From Nanobdellota archaeon (lineage in GTDB: Bacteria > Patescibacteriota > Minisyncoccia > UBA6257 > GWB1-50-10), in NCBI GenBank assembly GCA_030695805.1, contig JAUYPG010000021.1, positions 1 through 5,478 on the forward strand: a DNA stretch of 5,478 nucleotides, written 5' to 3'. This document shows, in pieces, positions 1 through 4,915 of the stretch. How positions within the stretch are numbered: position 1 is the stretch's first letter; every line of letters starts with the position of its first letter. The translations under genes and the position numbers were made by a program. The notes under the pieces were generated by a model. It did no database searches and was not told where the DNA came from. It was given only the letters and a program-made list of their open reading frames with translations.

Positions 1-165
1 ATTCCTCGCAAAGAATACGAGGCCCTTTTGCAGTTAAAAAAAATGAAAGAATTTACTTCAACTCCAACCCAAAAAAAGGCGCTTACAAGAGCGGAGAATA
101 ATCTCCGAAAAGGAAAGACCATCTCATACGATGAGCTCGCCAAAAGATTGGGATTTACAAATTGA
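1..165 (+). CDS. antitoxin-like small protein, C-terminal part (5' end outside window)
   Basis: An open frame enters from the left edge and ends at the TGA at 163-165, giving 54 visible residues. It opens with a charged stretch (IPRKEYEALLQLKKMKEF) and ends with KTISYDELAKRLGFTN. The middle, TPTQKKALTRAENNLRKGK, looks like a basic amphipathic helix. This arrangement resembles the C-terminal half of small antitoxins found directly before RelE/ParE toxins, where the N-terminus binds DNA and the C-terminal tail covers the toxin. The N-terminal DNA-binding part is outside the window, so its class (AbrB-like, Phd-like or other) cannot be decided. The toxin ATG at 131 lies inside this gene (35-base overlap), consistent with translational coupling. 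The antitoxin role is inferred from this resemblance and the neighbour. Confidence 0.6.
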   Translation: MPRKEYEALLQLKKMKEFTSTPTQKKALTRAENNLRKGKTISYDELAKRLGFTN

Positions 166-319
166 CCCGGCCGTTTATAAAGAACTAAAAAAGATGCCTC
201 GACGAAATGTCGAAGCCGTCCTTGAAGTAACGCGTCTTTTACCGGAAAATCCCTATTATAGAGCGGAGAACTTCAAAAACGTACTAAATCACCACCTTCA
301 ATTTATAACCTTAAACTAA
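131..319 (+). CDS. RelE/ParE-type toxin, probably truncated at the C-terminus
   Basis: The 62-residue product begins MSSPKDWDLQIDPAVYKELKKMPRR. This matches the usual start of the RelE/ParE fold: a first strand with ..IDP.V.KELKK.P, then a helix (NVEAVLEVTRLL) and the PENP turn around residues 37-41. Family members are usually about 85-95 residues. After the PENP turn they continue with a K-L-x-G segment and the strands carrying the R-x-R-x-G-x-Y-R-x-x-Y residues. Here the sequence after about residue 44 (AENFKNVLNHHLQFITLN) does not resemble that part and stops, so the residues used for mRNA cleavage or gyrase binding appear to be missing. Neither other forward frame restores the motif, so a deletion is more likely than a simple frameshift. 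The gene overlaps the antitoxin-like gene by 35 bases. A purine-rich GGAAAG at 113-118 is a poor, distant ribosome-binding candidate. Confidence 0.6.
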   Translation: MSSPKDWDLQIDPAVYKELKKMPRRNVEAVLEVTRLLPENPYYRAENFKNVLNHHLQFITLN

Positions 320-322
320 CGC

Positions 323-715
323 ATGTCTCTCGACCCTCTCGGCCACATCAAAATCTCCTGCTCCGACATCGAAAAAAGCAAAAAGTTTTACAAAGAGTAC
401 TTTACTAAACTAAAGTACTCATTGGTGAAAGAAACGGAAACCAGCGCGGGATGGGTGTCGCCCAAAGGATTCGGATTTTGAATAGCACGGGCGAAACACG
501 AAGAGCCGAGATACGTTTTTGAAGGTCCCGGACTCCATCACTTCTGTTTTGTGGTAGAATCAGAAGATGAAGTGAACGAAATATATAAATGGCTGAAAAA
601 AGAAGACATAAATATAACAGACCCTCCGACTCACTATCCGCAGTACACCGATAAATACTACGCGACCTTCTTTTTTGACCCGGACGGCATTAAACTGGAA
701 ATAGCATACTATTAA
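323..715 (+). pseudogene. VOC-family (glyoxalase/bleomycin-resistance fold) protein interrupted by one in-frame TGA
   Basis: Reading from ATG 323 to TAA 713-715 gives 130 codons with a single internal stop, TGA at 479-481 (codon 53). Both sides read as one VOC protein. The N-terminus LGHIKISCSDIEKSKKFYKEYF (residues 6-27) is the first beta-alpha unit with the usual first metal-ligand His (H8). GPGLHHFCFVVES (68-80) carries the second His pair. FFFDPDGIKLEIAYY (116-130) is the classical C-terminal strand with the last ligand Glu (E126). The interrupted motif GFGF*IARA corresponds to a family segment that commonly reads ..FWI.., so the stop sits on a tryptophan. Length without the stop (130) is normal for a one-domain VOC protein. 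There is no second lesion or frameshift, so the change is recent, tolerated by readthrough, or a sequencing error. Substrate cannot be predicted. No Shine-Dalgarno is visible before the ATG, which lies 3 bases after the toxin stop. Confidence 0.75.
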
Positions 716-752
716 AACATTCCAACATTCTTGAGAATGTTGGAATGTTTTA
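713..752. terminator. perfect palindrome, probable bidirectional terminator
   Basis: AAAACATTCCAACATTCT at 714-731 pairs perfectly with AGAATGTTGGAATGTTTT at 734-751; T713-A752 extends the stem. It begins within the stop codon of the VOC gene and ends in a TTTT run, so it could stop transcription from either side. Each arm consists of two octamers: AACATTCC/AACATTCT at 716 and 724, and AGAATGTT/GGAATGTT at 734 and 742. The stem is GC-poor, so termination strength is uncertain. Confidence 0.6.
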
Positions 753-767
753 GGCCTTCATTGTAAT
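740..767 (+). promoter_or_regulatory. weak candidate promoter for the VIT1-like gene
   Basis: TTGGAA (740-745) and TGTAAT (762-767) are separated by 16 bases, a sigma70-like layout with mismatches in both boxes. Transcription would begin about 10 bases before ATG 784. That fits the absence of a ribosome-binding sequence and a near-leaderless mRNA. The -35 box overlaps the palindrome. Confidence 0.25.
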
Positions 768-783
768 CCTTAATTTCAAACTC

Positions 784-1560
784 ATGCTCACTCGAAATCT
801 TGAAAAAGCAAAACAGGCCTTCAAGCACAAAAACATAGAAGAAACGAAAAGAGCCCACCACGCGAAAAGGCATGAGCCGCACGGCGCCTCCGGAAAATAC
901 GTGAAAAGTTTTGTGTACGGAGGCCTAGACGGCATCATCACGACATTCGCGATCGTGGCAGGAGTCGCGGGCGCCTCGCTCGCGGCAAAAATCGTGCTTA
1001 TTTTAGGATTCGCGAATCTCCTCGCGGACGGTCTCTCCATGGCGATCGGCGACTACTTGAGCACCAAGGCCGAAAACGATTACAACAAGACCGAACGCGA
1101 GAGGGAGACATGGGAGGTGGAACATTATCCCGAAGGAGAGAAGAAAGAGATGATGGAACTCTACCGAGAAAAAGGAGTTCCCGAAGAAGACGCCCGGCAA
1201 GTGGTAGAGATATTATCAAAGCACAAAACCGCCTGGGTGGACGTTATGATGAAAGAAGAACTCGGCATCATAGAAGACGGGGAGTCACCGGCAAAAAACG
1301 CCGTTGTTACCTTTGTGGCGTTTACCGTGTTCGGCTTCATTCCTCTTCTGACCTATGTTATAGCAAACTTCGTGCCCAGCATCGGGGACTACAACTTCCT
1401 CTTTGCCTCGGTCCTTACCGGCATCACGCTTTTTCTTCTCGGCGCGTTGAAATCAAAAGTCGTAGGCACGAAGTGGTATAATTCCGGAATTGAAATGCTC
1501 CTTGTGGGAGGCATTGCGGCAGTCGCGGCATACTTCGTGGGCGTCGCCCTCGGCGGGTAG
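784..1560 (+). CDS. VIT1/CCC1-family Fe2+/Mn2+ transporter
   Basis: The 258-residue product has the complete VIT family layout. A charged, His-rich N-terminus (1-40) precedes TM1 (about 43-66, YGGLDGIITTFAIVAG) and TM2 (about 69-92, LADGLSMAIGDYLS). A cytoplasmic helical metal-binding region (about 93-168) follows, then TM3 (172-194), TM4 (204-222) and TM5 (235-256). The family's key residues are present: D49 in TM1, M86 in TM2, and in the cytoplasmic domain E108, E111, E119, E122, M155, M156 and E159. These match the D43, M80, E102/E105/E113/E116/E153 and M149/M150 that I remember for the Eucalyptus VIT1 structure, at a constant offset of 6. Position 78, where that protein has Glu72, is Asn here. 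The family exports Fe2+ or Mn2+ from the cytosol, probably with proton exchange. In a bacterium the likely role is removing excess metal across the inner membrane. No Shine-Dalgarno is visible before the ATG. Neighbours give no clue to regulation. Confidence 0.9.
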   Translation: MLTRNLEKAKQAFKHKNIEETKRAHHAKRHEPHGASGKYVKSFVYGGLDGIITTFAIVAGVAGASLAAKIVLILGFANLLADGLSMAIGDYLSTKAENDYNKTERERETWEVEHYPEGEKKEMMELYREKGVPEEDARQVVEILSKHKTAWVDVMMKEELGIIEDGESPAKNAVVTFVAFTVFGFIPLLTYVIANFVPSIGDYNFLFASVLTGITLFLLGALKSKVVGTKWYNSGIEMLLVGGIAAVAAYFVGVALGG

Positions 1561-1573
1561 ACGATTTAAAAAA

Positions 1574-1685
1574 TAGTAAGCAGAGAGTAGAAAATAGTAT
1601 AGAAAATGGAAACAAGAAAAAAGAAAATAGCATTTTCCGCTTTCTATATTCTATTTTCTATACTCTATACTATCTTCTATTTTCC
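1574..1685. repeat. AT-rich imperfect inverted repeat with 7-base periodicity
   Basis: The spacer between the transporter and pcm is almost wholly one inverted repeat. The left arm has TAGTAAG, CAGAGAG, TAGAAAA and TAGTATA at 1574, 1581, 1588 and 1595. The right arm has CTATATT, CTATTTT, CTATACT and CTATACT at 1644, 1651, 1658 and 1665. TAGAAAATAG (1588-1597) is the exact complement of CTATTTTCTA (1651-1660), and flanking units pair with small mismatches. The loop around 1611-1640 is A-rich. It may act as a weak transcription terminator, or it may be a non-coding repeat element. Promoter elements for pcm could be hidden here (TATACT matches a -10 box), but cannot be separated from the repeat. 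Confidence 0.65.
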
Positions 1686-1707
1686 AATAACTATTTTCGT
1701 GTAGCGT

Positions 1708-2349
1708 ATGAACAAACAGACCCTTTTTTCCAAACTAAAGCGCGACGGGTATCTGAAAACTCCAAACATCATTCAGGCATTTGAACGCGTAGATAGAAAA
1801 AATTTCGTCCGCGAAACCGAAAAAGAATTCGTCTACGCGAACTCCGCGCTTCCCATAGGATACGAACAGACGATCTCCCAGCCGCTTGTCGTCGCCTTCA
1901 TGTTGGAACTTTTGGAGCCGAAAAAAGGCGAAAAAATTTTGGATGTCGGATGCGGCTCCGGCTGGCAGGCCGCGCTTCTCGCGGAGATCGTTGGAACGAA
2001 GGGAAGGGTGATCGCGATTGAACGAATACCCGAACTCGCGGAAATGGCGAAAAAAAATATTTCAAAGTATAAACGCCTCACGAAGCGAATCGAAATAATT
2101 GAAGGCGACGGATCCCAAGGATTCGAAACTGAAGCCCCGTTTGATAAAATCATCGCGGCCGCGAGCGCGGAGCGAATTCCAGAGGCATGGAAAGCACAAA
2201 TAAAGAATGGGGGGTTTATCGTAGCCCCAATCCGCGAAAGCATCGTGCGCCTTCGAAAAACCGACGAAAAAACCTTTGAAAAAAGGGAATTTCACGGCTT
2301 CCGCTTCGTCCCTCTCGTCTCGGGTTTGTCCACAGGAGGAAAAAATTGA
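1708..2349 (+). CDS. pcm: protein-L-isoaspartate O-methyltransferase
   Basis: The 213-residue protein is a SAM-dependent methyltransferase of the PCMT family. It repairs proteins by methylating the alpha-carboxyl of L-isoaspartyl residues formed by ageing of Asn and Asp; it acts in the cytosol. The family's pre-motif GYEQTISQP (51-59), which forms part of the substrate and cofactor pocket, is followed by motif I KILDVGCGSGWQAALLAE (76-93), which binds SAM. E105 in VIAIERIPEL is the acidic ribose contact, and GDGSQGF (133-139) is the following loop. PFDKIIAAASAERIP (144-158) and NGGFIVAPI (167-175) are the usual later strands. Length matches the family (about 205-225). Motif I has D79 where many members have Glu, a common variant. 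The ATG at 1708 is the first plausible start and lacks a Shine-Dalgarno. The stop codon overlaps the -35 box of the next promoter. Confidence 0.92.
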   Translation: MNKQTLFSKLKRDGYLKTPNIIQAFERVDRKNFVRETEKEFVYANSALPIGYEQTISQPLVVAFMLELLEPKKGEKILDVGCGSGWQAALLAEIVGTKGRVIAIERIPELAEMAKKNISKYKRLTKRIEIIEGDGSQGFETEAPFDKIIAAASAERIPEAWKAQIKNGGFIVAPIRESIVRLRKTDEKTFEKREFHGFRFVPLVSGLSTGGKN

Positions 2350-2375
2350 CAACATCCGAAACAATAGAGTAGAAT
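2346..2375 (+). promoter_or_regulatory. sigma70-type promoter P1 upstream of the 23S leader
   Basis: TTGACA (2346-2351) is a perfect -35 box, and TAGAAT (2370-2375) is a one-mismatch -10 box 18 bases downstream. The -35 box overlaps the pcm stop codon. Transcription should start near 2382. It is the best promoter match I found in the window and points towards the 23S gene, but a terminator lies about 75 bases downstream of the predicted start. Confidence 0.6.
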
Positions 2376-2381
2376 ACAACC

Positions 2382-2484
2382 CATCAGAATGAGCATACAA
2401 AATACATATCAAAGCGGGACGAAAACGTCATGACGGCTACTTTTGTAGTATGTCCGCCCGCTTTGAGAGCGGGTTGTTTTTTTC
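2382..2484 (+). ncRNA. candidate attenuator leader or small RNA ending in an intrinsic terminator
   Basis: Between promoter P1 and the T-run lies a compact structured segment of about 100 nt. TCAAAGCGGG (2409-2418) is the exact complement of CCCGCTTTGA (2457-2466), enclosing a palindrome CGTCATGACG (2426-2435) and a small hairpin CTAC-TTTT-GTAG (2437-2448). CCCGCT (2457-2462) can alternatively pair with AGCGGG (2468-2473) to make the terminator. The two pairings exclude each other, as in an antiterminator/terminator switch. It could be a free-standing small RNA or a leader that regulates readthrough into 23S. I do not recognise the family. Confidence 0.4.
2457..2483 (+). terminator. Rho-independent terminator in the 23S leader
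   Basis: The stem CCCGCT (2457-2462) / AGCGGG (2468-2473) has a TTGAG loop and is followed by TTGTTTTTTT (2474-2483). This is a textbook intrinsic terminator for + strand transcription. It cannot belong to pcm alone, because promoter P1 lies between them. Confidence 0.65.
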
Positions 2485-2541
2485 CTTTCTCGTCTCTGTT
2501 TCCAAGTCGCTTGCGACGCGGGAAACAGAGGAACGAGAAAG
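2485..2541 (+). repeat. long hairpin with nested loop hairpin
   Basis: CTTTCTCG (2485-2492) pairs with CGAGAAAG (2534-2541), and CTCTGTTTCC (2494-2503) pairs with GGAAACAGAG (2521-2530), with a small bulge between. The loop contains a further stem GTCGC-TT-GCGAC (2506-2517). It directly follows the terminator T-run. Possible roles are an RNase III or processing site, or a second stop structure. Confidence 0.55.
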
Positions 2542-2543
2542 AG

Positions 2544-2572
2544 ATCCCGAACCGACGAAGTCGGTGAGGGAT
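2544..2572 (+). repeat. hairpin with internal tandem GA mismatches
   Basis: ATCCC (2544-2548) pairs with GGGAT (2568-2572), and ACCGAC (2551-2556) pairs with GTCGGT (2560-2565) around a GAA loop. The intervening GA (2549-2550) faces GA (2566-2567), a tandem sheared G-A pair typical of structured RNA and a binding feature in many ribonucleoproteins. This suggests the segment acts as RNA, but its function is unknown. Confidence 0.5.
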
Positions 2573-2600
2573 AACCGCTTTCTGAATCTCGGGCGGGAAA

Positions 2601-2620
2601 GATATTTGAAAACTAAATAT
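2601..2620 (+). promoter_or_regulatory. boxA-like rRNA antitermination element
   Basis: GATATTTGAAAACTAAATAT resembles the TTTGAAAACT-type boxA found in rRNA leaders and 16S-23S spacers of Firmicutes and the TTTGAGAACT form in mycobacteria. There, NusB and S10 bind the RNA to protect rRNA transcription from termination. It lies about 115 bases before the mature 23S start and after the terminator. The assignment rests on similarity by eye only. Confidence 0.4.
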
Positions 2621-2652
2621 GACAAAAAAAGTAACAAACAAATTTTCTAGGG

Positions 2653-2658
2653 TAGAAT
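2653..2658 (+). promoter_or_regulatory. candidate -10 box of a second 23S promoter P2
   Basis: TAGAAT sits in the context GGGTAGAATACCC, closely matching the P1 -10 context GAGTAGAATACAA. A start near 2665 would give a 50-base leader. No convincing -35 box is found at 16-18 bases spacing, so this promoter would be weak or activator-dependent. Confidence 0.35.
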
Positions 2659-2686
2659 ACCCAAGCATTGCTCATGTCGAGTAGGT

Positions 2687-2717
2687 CCGGTTTCAACACA
2701 CTGTGTTGTAGTACCGG
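2687..2717 (+). other. hairpin immediately before the mature 23S 5' end
   Basis: CCGGT (2687-2691) pairs with ACCGG (2713-2717), and CAACAC (2694-2699) pairs with GTGTTG (2703-2708) around an ACT loop. The hairpin ends at the expected start of mature 23S and may mark a processing site. Alternatively, GGGCAAGC at 2716 belongs to 23S helix 1, whose other strand is outside the window. Confidence 0.4.
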
Positions 2718-2983
2718 GCAAGCACAAAGGGTAAGTGGTGGATGCCTTGACACCAAATGGCGATGAAGGACGCAGTGTAGTTGCGATAAGCTTCGGGGAG
2801 GTGCGTAGCAACCGACGATCCGGAGATTTCCGAATGGGGAAACCCTGCCGAGCAAACCTCGGCAACCAGATACCGCATGGTATCTGGAGCGCACCCAGGG
2901 AACTGAAACATCTAAGTACCTGGTGGAAAAGAAACTAAAAAGTATTCCCTAAGTAGCGGCGAGCGAAAGGGGAGAAGCCTAAA

Positions 2984-3049
2984 CCTGCGTGCTTCGCACG
3001 CGATATTGAAATATTTAAATATTTAAATATTGCGCGCGGAGCGCGTAGG
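2984..3049 (+). other. 23S insertion I1 (domain I), three-hairpin element with AT octamer arm
   Basis: Within a host helix closed by CCT (2984-2986) and AGG (3047-3049) lie three parts. The 5' hairpin is GCGTGC-TTC-GCACGC (2987-3001). The AT-rich arm has ATATT at 3003, 3011, 3019 and 3027, four 8-base units. The 3' hairpin is CGCGC-GGA-GCGCG (3033-3045). E. coli 23S has nothing like it at the corresponding place (about position 270). Whether it stays in the mature rRNA is unknown. Confidence 0.7.
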
Positions 3050-3067
3050 GGTTGCAAGACCTGGACG

Positions 3068-3145
3068 TTTTTTGAACTTTTGACATGTGACCTTTGACAT
3101 TTGACTCAGTTAATTGTCAATTGTCAGGTGTTAATTGTCTTGAAA
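3068..3145 (+). other. 23S insertion I2 (domain I), heptad-repeat hairpin
   Basis: The left arm has GAC at 3082, 3089, 3096 and 3103. The right arm has GTC at 3116, 3123 and 3137, with GTT at 3130. That is a strict 7-base period on both arms, and the arms are imperfectly complementary around a short TCAGTT loop region. The insertion lies just before the host helix AAAGATTGGT / ACCAAT..TCTTT (3147-3156 with 3234-3247). Flanking GC hairpins, present in the other insertions, are not seen here. Exact borders are uncertain by several bases. Confidence 0.6.
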
Positions 3146-3325
3146 AAGATTGGTAAAAAATGAGCGCGTTAGCAGAAGCCGCTGGAAAGCGGCCCCAGAG
3201 ACGGTGATAGGCCGGTACGCGAAAACACGCTCACCAATTTGTCTTTGTTCTTAAGTACCTCATGGCCAGATAACCTTGAGGGAATCCGGGAGTACTATCT
3301 CCTAAGGCTAAATACATTTGGTGAT

Positions 3326-3362
<37 letters not shown>

Positions 3363-3422
3363 CAGTCCGGTTAGGACGATGAAATAGTATCTGAAACCAC
3401 TTACTTACAAGGAGGCGGAGCT

Positions 3423-3545
3423 CATACTTGTGCTTCGCACAAGTCGCGGAAGAACGCAGAACACACGCAGACATCGCGGAATTAGTTTTCCGCGTAGTTC
3501 AGCGTACTGTCTGCGTAGGTCTGCGCCTTGCGCGGAGCGCAAAGG
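3423..3545 (+). other. 23S insertion I3 in helix 25, three-hairpin element with CGCRGA repeats
   Basis: The 5' hairpin is ACTTGTGC-TTC-GCACAAGT (3426-3444). The central arm has CGCRGA units at 3445, 3455, 3466 and 3475, facing CNGCG units at 3490, 3500, 3511 and 3521; its tip is CGCGGAA / TTCCGCG (3475-3494). The 3' hairpin is TTGCGC-GGA-GCGCAA (3528-3542). It replaces the tip of helix 25 (E. coli about 533-560), between conserved GGAGGCGGAGC and GTGACGCCGTGCC. Helix 25 is a known site of RNase III-excised intervening sequences in enterobacteria. Confidence 0.75.
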
Positions 3546-4169
3546 AGTGACGCCGTGCCTATTGAAGAATGAGTCAGCGAGTTTATATATGCCGCAAGTT
3601 TAACCCCGCTTGACGGGGGAAGGCGCAGGGAAACCAAGTCTTAATAGGGCGATCTAAGCGGCATGTGTAAGACCCGAAACCAGGCGAGCTTACCTTGGTC
3701 AGGGTGAAACGTTGCCGAAAGGCGCGTGGAGGCCCGCACCGGTTGATTGTGCAAAATCTTCGGATGAACTGAGGTAAGGAGTGAAAAGCTAATCGAGCTT
3801 GGTAATAGCTGGTTCTCTCCGAAATAGCTTTCGGGCTAGCGTCCGTTAAATAGTCCTTCGCAGGTAGAGCTACTGGTTGAAGCGGAAAGGGAGAAATCTC
3901 GCCTCTTCAGTCAAACTCCAAATGGCGGTGGATGTTCGCGGGCAGTCAGAACGTGGGGGCTAAGCTCCATGTTCGAGAGGGAAAGAGCCCTGACCGTCGT
4001 CTAAGGTCCCTAAATCTATGCTAAGTGTAAAAGGTGGTCTTTGTCCTAAGACAGATAGAAGGTTGGCCCAGAGGTAGCCATCCTTTAAAGAGTGTGTAAC
4101 AACCCACTATTCGAGGACATTGGCGCCGAAAATTTATCGGGGCTTAAGCATGGTGCCGAAGACACGGAT

Positions 4170-4297
4170 ACCTTGTGCTTTGCACAAGGTCGCAGACACA
4201 CGCAGAATGAACGCAGACCTACGCAGACAATAAATTTTGTCAGCGTGAGTCCGCGTCTAGTCAGCGTAAGTCAGCGACCTCGCGCAAAGCGCGAGGT
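4170..4297 (+). other. 23S insertion I4 in helix 45, three-hairpin element with CGCAGA repeats
   Basis: The 5' hairpin is ACCTTGTGC-TTT-GCACAAGGT (4170-4190). The central arm has CGCAGA at 4191, 4201, 4212 and 4222 (spacing 10, 11, 10). These face CNGCG units at 4241, 4251, 4262 and 4272 (also 10, 11, 10), around ACAA-TAAATT-TTGT. The 3' hairpin is ACCTCGCGC-AAA-GCGCGAGGT (4277-4297). It sits at the tip of helix 45 (E. coli about 1170), the second classical intervening-sequence site. Each paired unit has one mismatch at the same position. Confidence 0.75.
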
Positions 4298-4842
4298 ATG
4301 GTAGGAGAGCATTCCCAGCGCGCTGAAGGCAGATCCGTGAGGACTGCTGGAGTGCTGGGAAGAGAGAATGCTGACATGAGTAATCGCAAGGCCGGTGAAA
4401 AACCGGCCCCCCGCAAGCCCAAGGTTTCCTCCGCAACGAGCATCGTCGGAGGGTTAGGCGACCCTAAGGTAATGGCGAAAGCCGGAGCCGATGGCAAAGC
4501 TGGTTAATATTCCAGCCCCTCTTTTTCTCTTTGTCCGATGGGGGGACGGAGCGTAGTAGAAGAATCTTCTTAATGGTTTGGAGTCCCTGATCGAGAGTGG
4601 AACGTAGGCAAATCCGCGTTCCTGTGTTTAATCGCAAACTCCAGAGTAGGGGCGAGTGGAAGGGTTTCCTTTCGCAAGTTCTTCGAGCGCGCTTCCAAGA
4701 AAAACCTCTAAGGTTGAGGAAGAGAGTCCGTACCGTAAACCGACACCGGTGGGCGAGGCGAGTAGCCTCAGGGGAACGGGTGAGTCCTCGTTATGCAACT
4801 CGGAAAAAAAGCGACCGTAACTTCGGGATAAGGTCTGCCTGC

Positions 4843-4915
4843 GCATCACACTGCGTGTGATGCTGATATTTAAATATTGAAATGTTTAAATATCGCATCG
4901 CGCCCAGCGCGATGC
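4843..4915 (+). other. 23S insertion I5 in helix 63, three-hairpin element with AT octamer arm
   Basis: The 5' hairpin is GCATCACAC-TGC-GTGTGATGC (4843-4863). The central arm GATATTTAAA / TTTAAATATC (4865-4874 with 4885-4894) is built of 8-base units starting at 4866, 4874, 4882 and 4890. The 3' hairpin is GCATCGCGC-CCA-GCGCGATGC (4895-4915). Both flanking stems are 9 bp and perfect, and both begin GCATC. It lies between CGTAACTTCGGGATAAGG and GGGCTGCAAC, the variable helix 63 region (E. coli about 1710-1750). Confidence 0.7.

Noticed and set aside
246..322. A frameshift in the toxin gene that would restore the C-terminal RelE motif
   Set aside because: The other two forward frames after PENP either stop at once or read without the G-x-Y-R motif.
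1579..1707. A clear promoter for pcm
   Set aside because: TATACT words match a -10 box, but they are part of the repeat and no -35 box is convincing, so no site is called.
323..2349. Alternative genetic code (TGA as Trp or Gly) for the organism
   Set aside because: TGG is used for every other Trp, and glycines in all genes use GGN. pcm ends naturally at TGA. One TGA is not enough.
750..2412. Reverse-strand and out-of-frame ORFs across the VIT1-like and pcm genes
   Set aside because: They shadow well-supported genes in other frames, and their translations are biased and match no family.
2430..2567. 45-codon ORF beginning ATG ACG GCT that spans the terminator, as a possible leader peptide
   Set aside because: It crosses a strong terminator and a long hairpin, has no ribosome-binding site, and its sequence is explained by the palindromes. 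Not supported without conservation data.
2384..2668. Overlapping reverse and forward ORFs (66-94 residues) in the 23S leader
   Set aside because: The overlap in several frames results from the inverted repeats. No start signals or domains are seen.
4191..4276. CGCAGA units as a CRISPR array
   Set aside because: The repeats are 6 bases at about 10-base spacing with a mirrored complement. No 20-40 base repeats or spacers are present.
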